From NCBI RefSeq assembly GCF_900289045.1, contig NZ_LT985188.1, positions 3,348,001-3,412,000 of the forward strand: DNA of 64,000 nt, read 5' to 3'. Below are positions 62,379 to 64,000 of the stretch, one piece after another; position 1 is the first letter of the stretch; each line of letters starts with the position of its first letter. Below the pieces are notes generated by a model, which worked only from the letters and a program-made list of their open reading frames with translations, ran no database searches and was not told where the DNA came from. Origin of the DNA: Micropruina glycogenica. Its GTDB lineage: Bacteria > Actinomycetota > Actinomycetes > Propionibacteriales > Propionibacteriaceae. Both the position numbers and the translations under genes were made by a program.

Positions 62379-63821
62379 ATGCCCGGCGGTGAGGTGCTGC
62401 GGTTCGACCTGCCCCCCACGGCGGCGGTCGCGAACCTGACCGGCGCGGCCACCGGCATTCGGCGCATGGTCGCCCGACCGCCCGCCGAGTCGACCGCCAC
62501 CGTCATCGACACCGCCGACCACCGGCTGCTCGACTGGGGTATCGAGCTGTCACGCATCGTCGAAACCGGTCAGTGGGTGTTGCGCGCCCCCGGCTGGGTG
62601 CCGCCGCTGCAGGCCGAGACGGTCTCGCCCCAGGCCGAAGACGAGTTGCCGCCCGAATTGGCCGACGTGCTGGTGCCGTTTCGGCGGGGCGGCATTCTGG
62701 GCCCCAAACTCAAGGTCGAAACGCTGCGCCGCCGGTTCTCGCTGGCCGGCGACGACGGCGTGCCGTTCGGCGAACTCACCGACGAACGACACCGGGTACT
62801 GAGCCACGCCGGTCAGGTGACCTCGTACCGCGACGTCACCCTGCGCATTCCCGCCCCGAGTGTTGACCAGGTGCAGGCCATCACCGCCGCCTTCGTCGCC
62901 GCCGGCGGCACCGTGGTCGACGGCTTCGCCACGCTGGCGTCGCGGCTCGGGCTCGCGCACCAAAGCCAACGGCGCAGCGCGCTGTCGGCCAGGGCCCCGA
63001 TCGAAGAGTTCGTGGCGGCCCAGTTCGAGTCGCGCTGGCGACGCCTGCTGCTGGCCGATCTCGCCGCGCGCACCGGCTCGGGCGACGACGCGGCGCTGCG
63101 CGAGGGCGTCCAGGCCGTGGGTGTCGAACTGGCCGGCTTGGAGCCCCTGCTGCAGTCGGCCTGGGTGCACGAGGCCGAGCAGCGTGCCGCGACCGCGGCC
63201 GAGTCGACCCGCCCCTTGCAGCACACCGTGCGCTGGCTGCGCCTGTTGGACGTCGTGGCGCAGGGCGCTACCGCTCCGCCGCTGGGACCGGTGGCCGGCC
63301 GCATCACCGGCCCGGTCTTGGCGCAGGAACTCGAGGCGTTGGTGCAGACGGTGCTCGACCAGTGCCGCACGCTCGCACCCTATTCGGACGACGCTCGCTG
63401 GGTGCGTGCCCGCCAGGTGACCGCCCGCGCCCTCGCCCTGAGCACGCTGGCCAGGGACGTGTTCGGCAAGCCCGCCAAACAGTTGCGCAGGTGCCTCGAG
63501 CCGGTGGTGGACGCGCTGTCGGGCACGATCAGGCCCGACCCGGCGTCGCTGACCCGCGACTTGCACAACTTGAGCACCGCCGAGGTGTTCGAGGCCGGCC
63601 GCGCCTACGAACGCACGGTGCTGACCGTCGACTACGAACGGCAGAACTTCGTGCGTGACTGGCCGGCCTGGGGCGAGCGTGTGCGCGCACGGATGATCCG
63701 CCCCCGGGTGCCGCACGTACGTCCGACGCCGGTCGAGCCGTTGGTCGAGCCTGTCGAGACCCACGATCCGCCGGTCGAGCCCGTCGAGACCCCCGAGCCA
63801 CCCCAGCGGGGGGCCCGGTGA
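62379..63821 (+). CDS. CYTH-CHAD domain protein
   Basis: A 480-residue protein. The N-terminal CYTH part (residues 1-215) has an altered tunnel pattern ([20 protein letters not shown], then [13 protein letters not shown]). The C-terminal CHAD helical domain (about 225-440) has [21 protein letters not shown] and [11 protein letters not shown] with conserved basic residues. CYTH domains bind triphosphates; CHAD domains bind polyphosphate. The N-terminal ExExK motif is not obvious, so catalysis is doubtful. The last ~30 residues ([20 protein letters not shown]) are encoded by two 30-bp family A repeats. It sits 6 bp after topA and overlaps tmk. Confidence 0.82.
   Translation: MPGGEVLRFDLPPTAAVANLTGAATGIRRMVARPPAESTATVIDTADHRLLDWGIELSRIVETGQWVLRAPGWVPPLQAETVSPQAEDELPPELADVLVPFRRGGILGPKLKVETLRRRFSLAGDDGVPFGELTDERHRVLSHAGQVTSYRDVTLRIPAPSVDQVQAITAAFVAAGGTVVDGFATLASRLGLAHQSQRRSALSARAPIEEFVAAQFESRWRRLLLADLAARTGSGDDAALREGVQAVGVELAGLEPLLQSAWVHEAEQRAATAAESTRPLQHTVRWLRLLDVVAQGATAPPLGPVAGRITGPVLAQELEALVQTVLDQCRTLAPYSDDARWVRARQVTARALALSTLARDVFGKPAKQLRRCLEPVVDALSGTIRPDPASLTRDLHNLSTAEVFEAGRAYERTVLTVDYERQNFVRDWPAWGERVRARMIRPRVPHVRPTPVEPLVEPVETHDPPVEPVETPEPPQRGAR
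63741..63790 (+). repeat. Two in-frame family A repeats at the end of the CYTH-CHAD gene
   Basis: TTGGTCGAGCCTGTCGAGAC (63741-63760) and CCGGTCGAGCCCGTCGAGAC (63771-63790) are exactly 30 bp apart and encode LVEPVET and PVEPVET. Confidence 0.9.
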
Positions 63822-64000
63822 CCGGCCTGTTCGTGGTGTTCGAAGGCGGCGACGGCGTCGGCAAGAGCACCCAGACCAAGCTGCTCGCCGAGTGGGCGAC
63901 GGGCCAGGGGCTGGACGTCAGGGTCACGTTCGAACCGGGCGACACCGCCGCGGGGCAGTTGATTCGGCGCATCGTGCTCGACCCCGCCACCGGCGAGCTC
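63818..64000 (+). CDS. tmk: Thymidylate kinase (partial)
   Basis: The first 61 residues of dTMP kinase. The P-loop [12 protein letters not shown] is followed by [20 protein letters not shown], with the substrate-binding EPG. It phosphorylates dTMP to dTDP. The GTG start overlaps the preceding stop (GTGA). The gene runs off the right edge. topA-tmk proximity is as in other actinobacteria. Confidence 0.95.
   Translation, partial: MTGLFVVFEGGDGVGKSTQTKLLAEWATGQGLDVRVTFEPGDTAAGQLIRRIVLDPATGEL

Overview
This is a high-GC chromosomal segment from an actinobacterium, most plausibly Propionibacteriales-like (inferred from gene content; no rRNA is present). The support is a translational T-box in front of ileS, a WhiB regulator, frequent ATGA/GTGA start-stop overlaps, and two blocks whose gene order I recall from the Mycobacterium tuberculosis Rv3644c-Rv3683 region: metallophosphoesterase / PonA2 / WhiB4 / two ArsA-like ATPases / DUF4177 / RidA / Nth / TlpA-like / Nudix (36669-45169), and TadZ-A-B-C / Flp / TadE / TadE-like / Hrq1-type helicase ... 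topA ... tmk (48615-64000).

Layout. 1-5208: gene tail, DUF1801 protein, M50-like membrane protein, T-box and ileS. 5343-8831: small membrane proteins (one frameshifted DUF1206 gene) and a GH3 beta-glucosidase. 8930-14592: a decayed L-rhamnose locus (rhaM and rhaB remnants around an intact LacI regulator, promoter and operator) that still leads into a complete lutABC lactate-oxidation operon. 14589-15593: esterase. 15673-21365: surface-glycan island with a GT2 enzyme, a DUF6716 putative glycosyltransferase, a CMP-nonulosonate synthetase fused to a HAD phosphatase domain, a NeuB-type synthase and a putative sialyltransferase-like enzyme. 21346-22403: an AbiEi/DUF559 gene enclosed by 40-bp inverted repeats. 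22405-27810: oxidoreductase, lysC (with internal beta start), DinB, AlbA_2 membrane protein, methyltransferase and cupin. 27892-31929: TPP riboswitch and thiBPQ. 33635-35756: CsoR-type operator and copper P-type ATPase. 35758-36624: decayed PD-(D/E)XK nuclease gene beside tRNA-Pro(CGG). 36669-45169: conserved stress/redox block. 45274-48498: GH13 glucosidase, Holin-X protein, methyltransferase. 48615-53699: Flp/Tad pilus operon. 53669-64000: helicase, amidohydrolase, methyltransferase, topA, CYTH/CHAD protein, start of tmk.

Two dispersed repeat families run through the window. Family A (core TCGACAGGCTCGACCAGCGAG, about 30-bp unit) and family B (GAGATCCCGGCGTTCGCCGG plus ATGACG, a hairpin) sit between genes but have also entered reading frames. 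They add two 10-residue units inside IleRS, about 70 residues at the N terminus of ThiP, a tail on the CYTH/CHAD protein, an N-terminal extension on the TlpA-like lipoprotein, and stop codons of other genes. A third 40-bp family C flanks the AbiEi gene.

The best candidates for new biology are the nonulosonate (possibly KDN) glycan island, the inverted-repeat-bounded AbiEi/DUF559 cassette, the in-frame spread of family A, and the apparent capture of lutABC by a rhamnose-type promoter and operator. Several reading frames carry single-base changes in short homopolymers, so sequence error must be considered for the broken genes.
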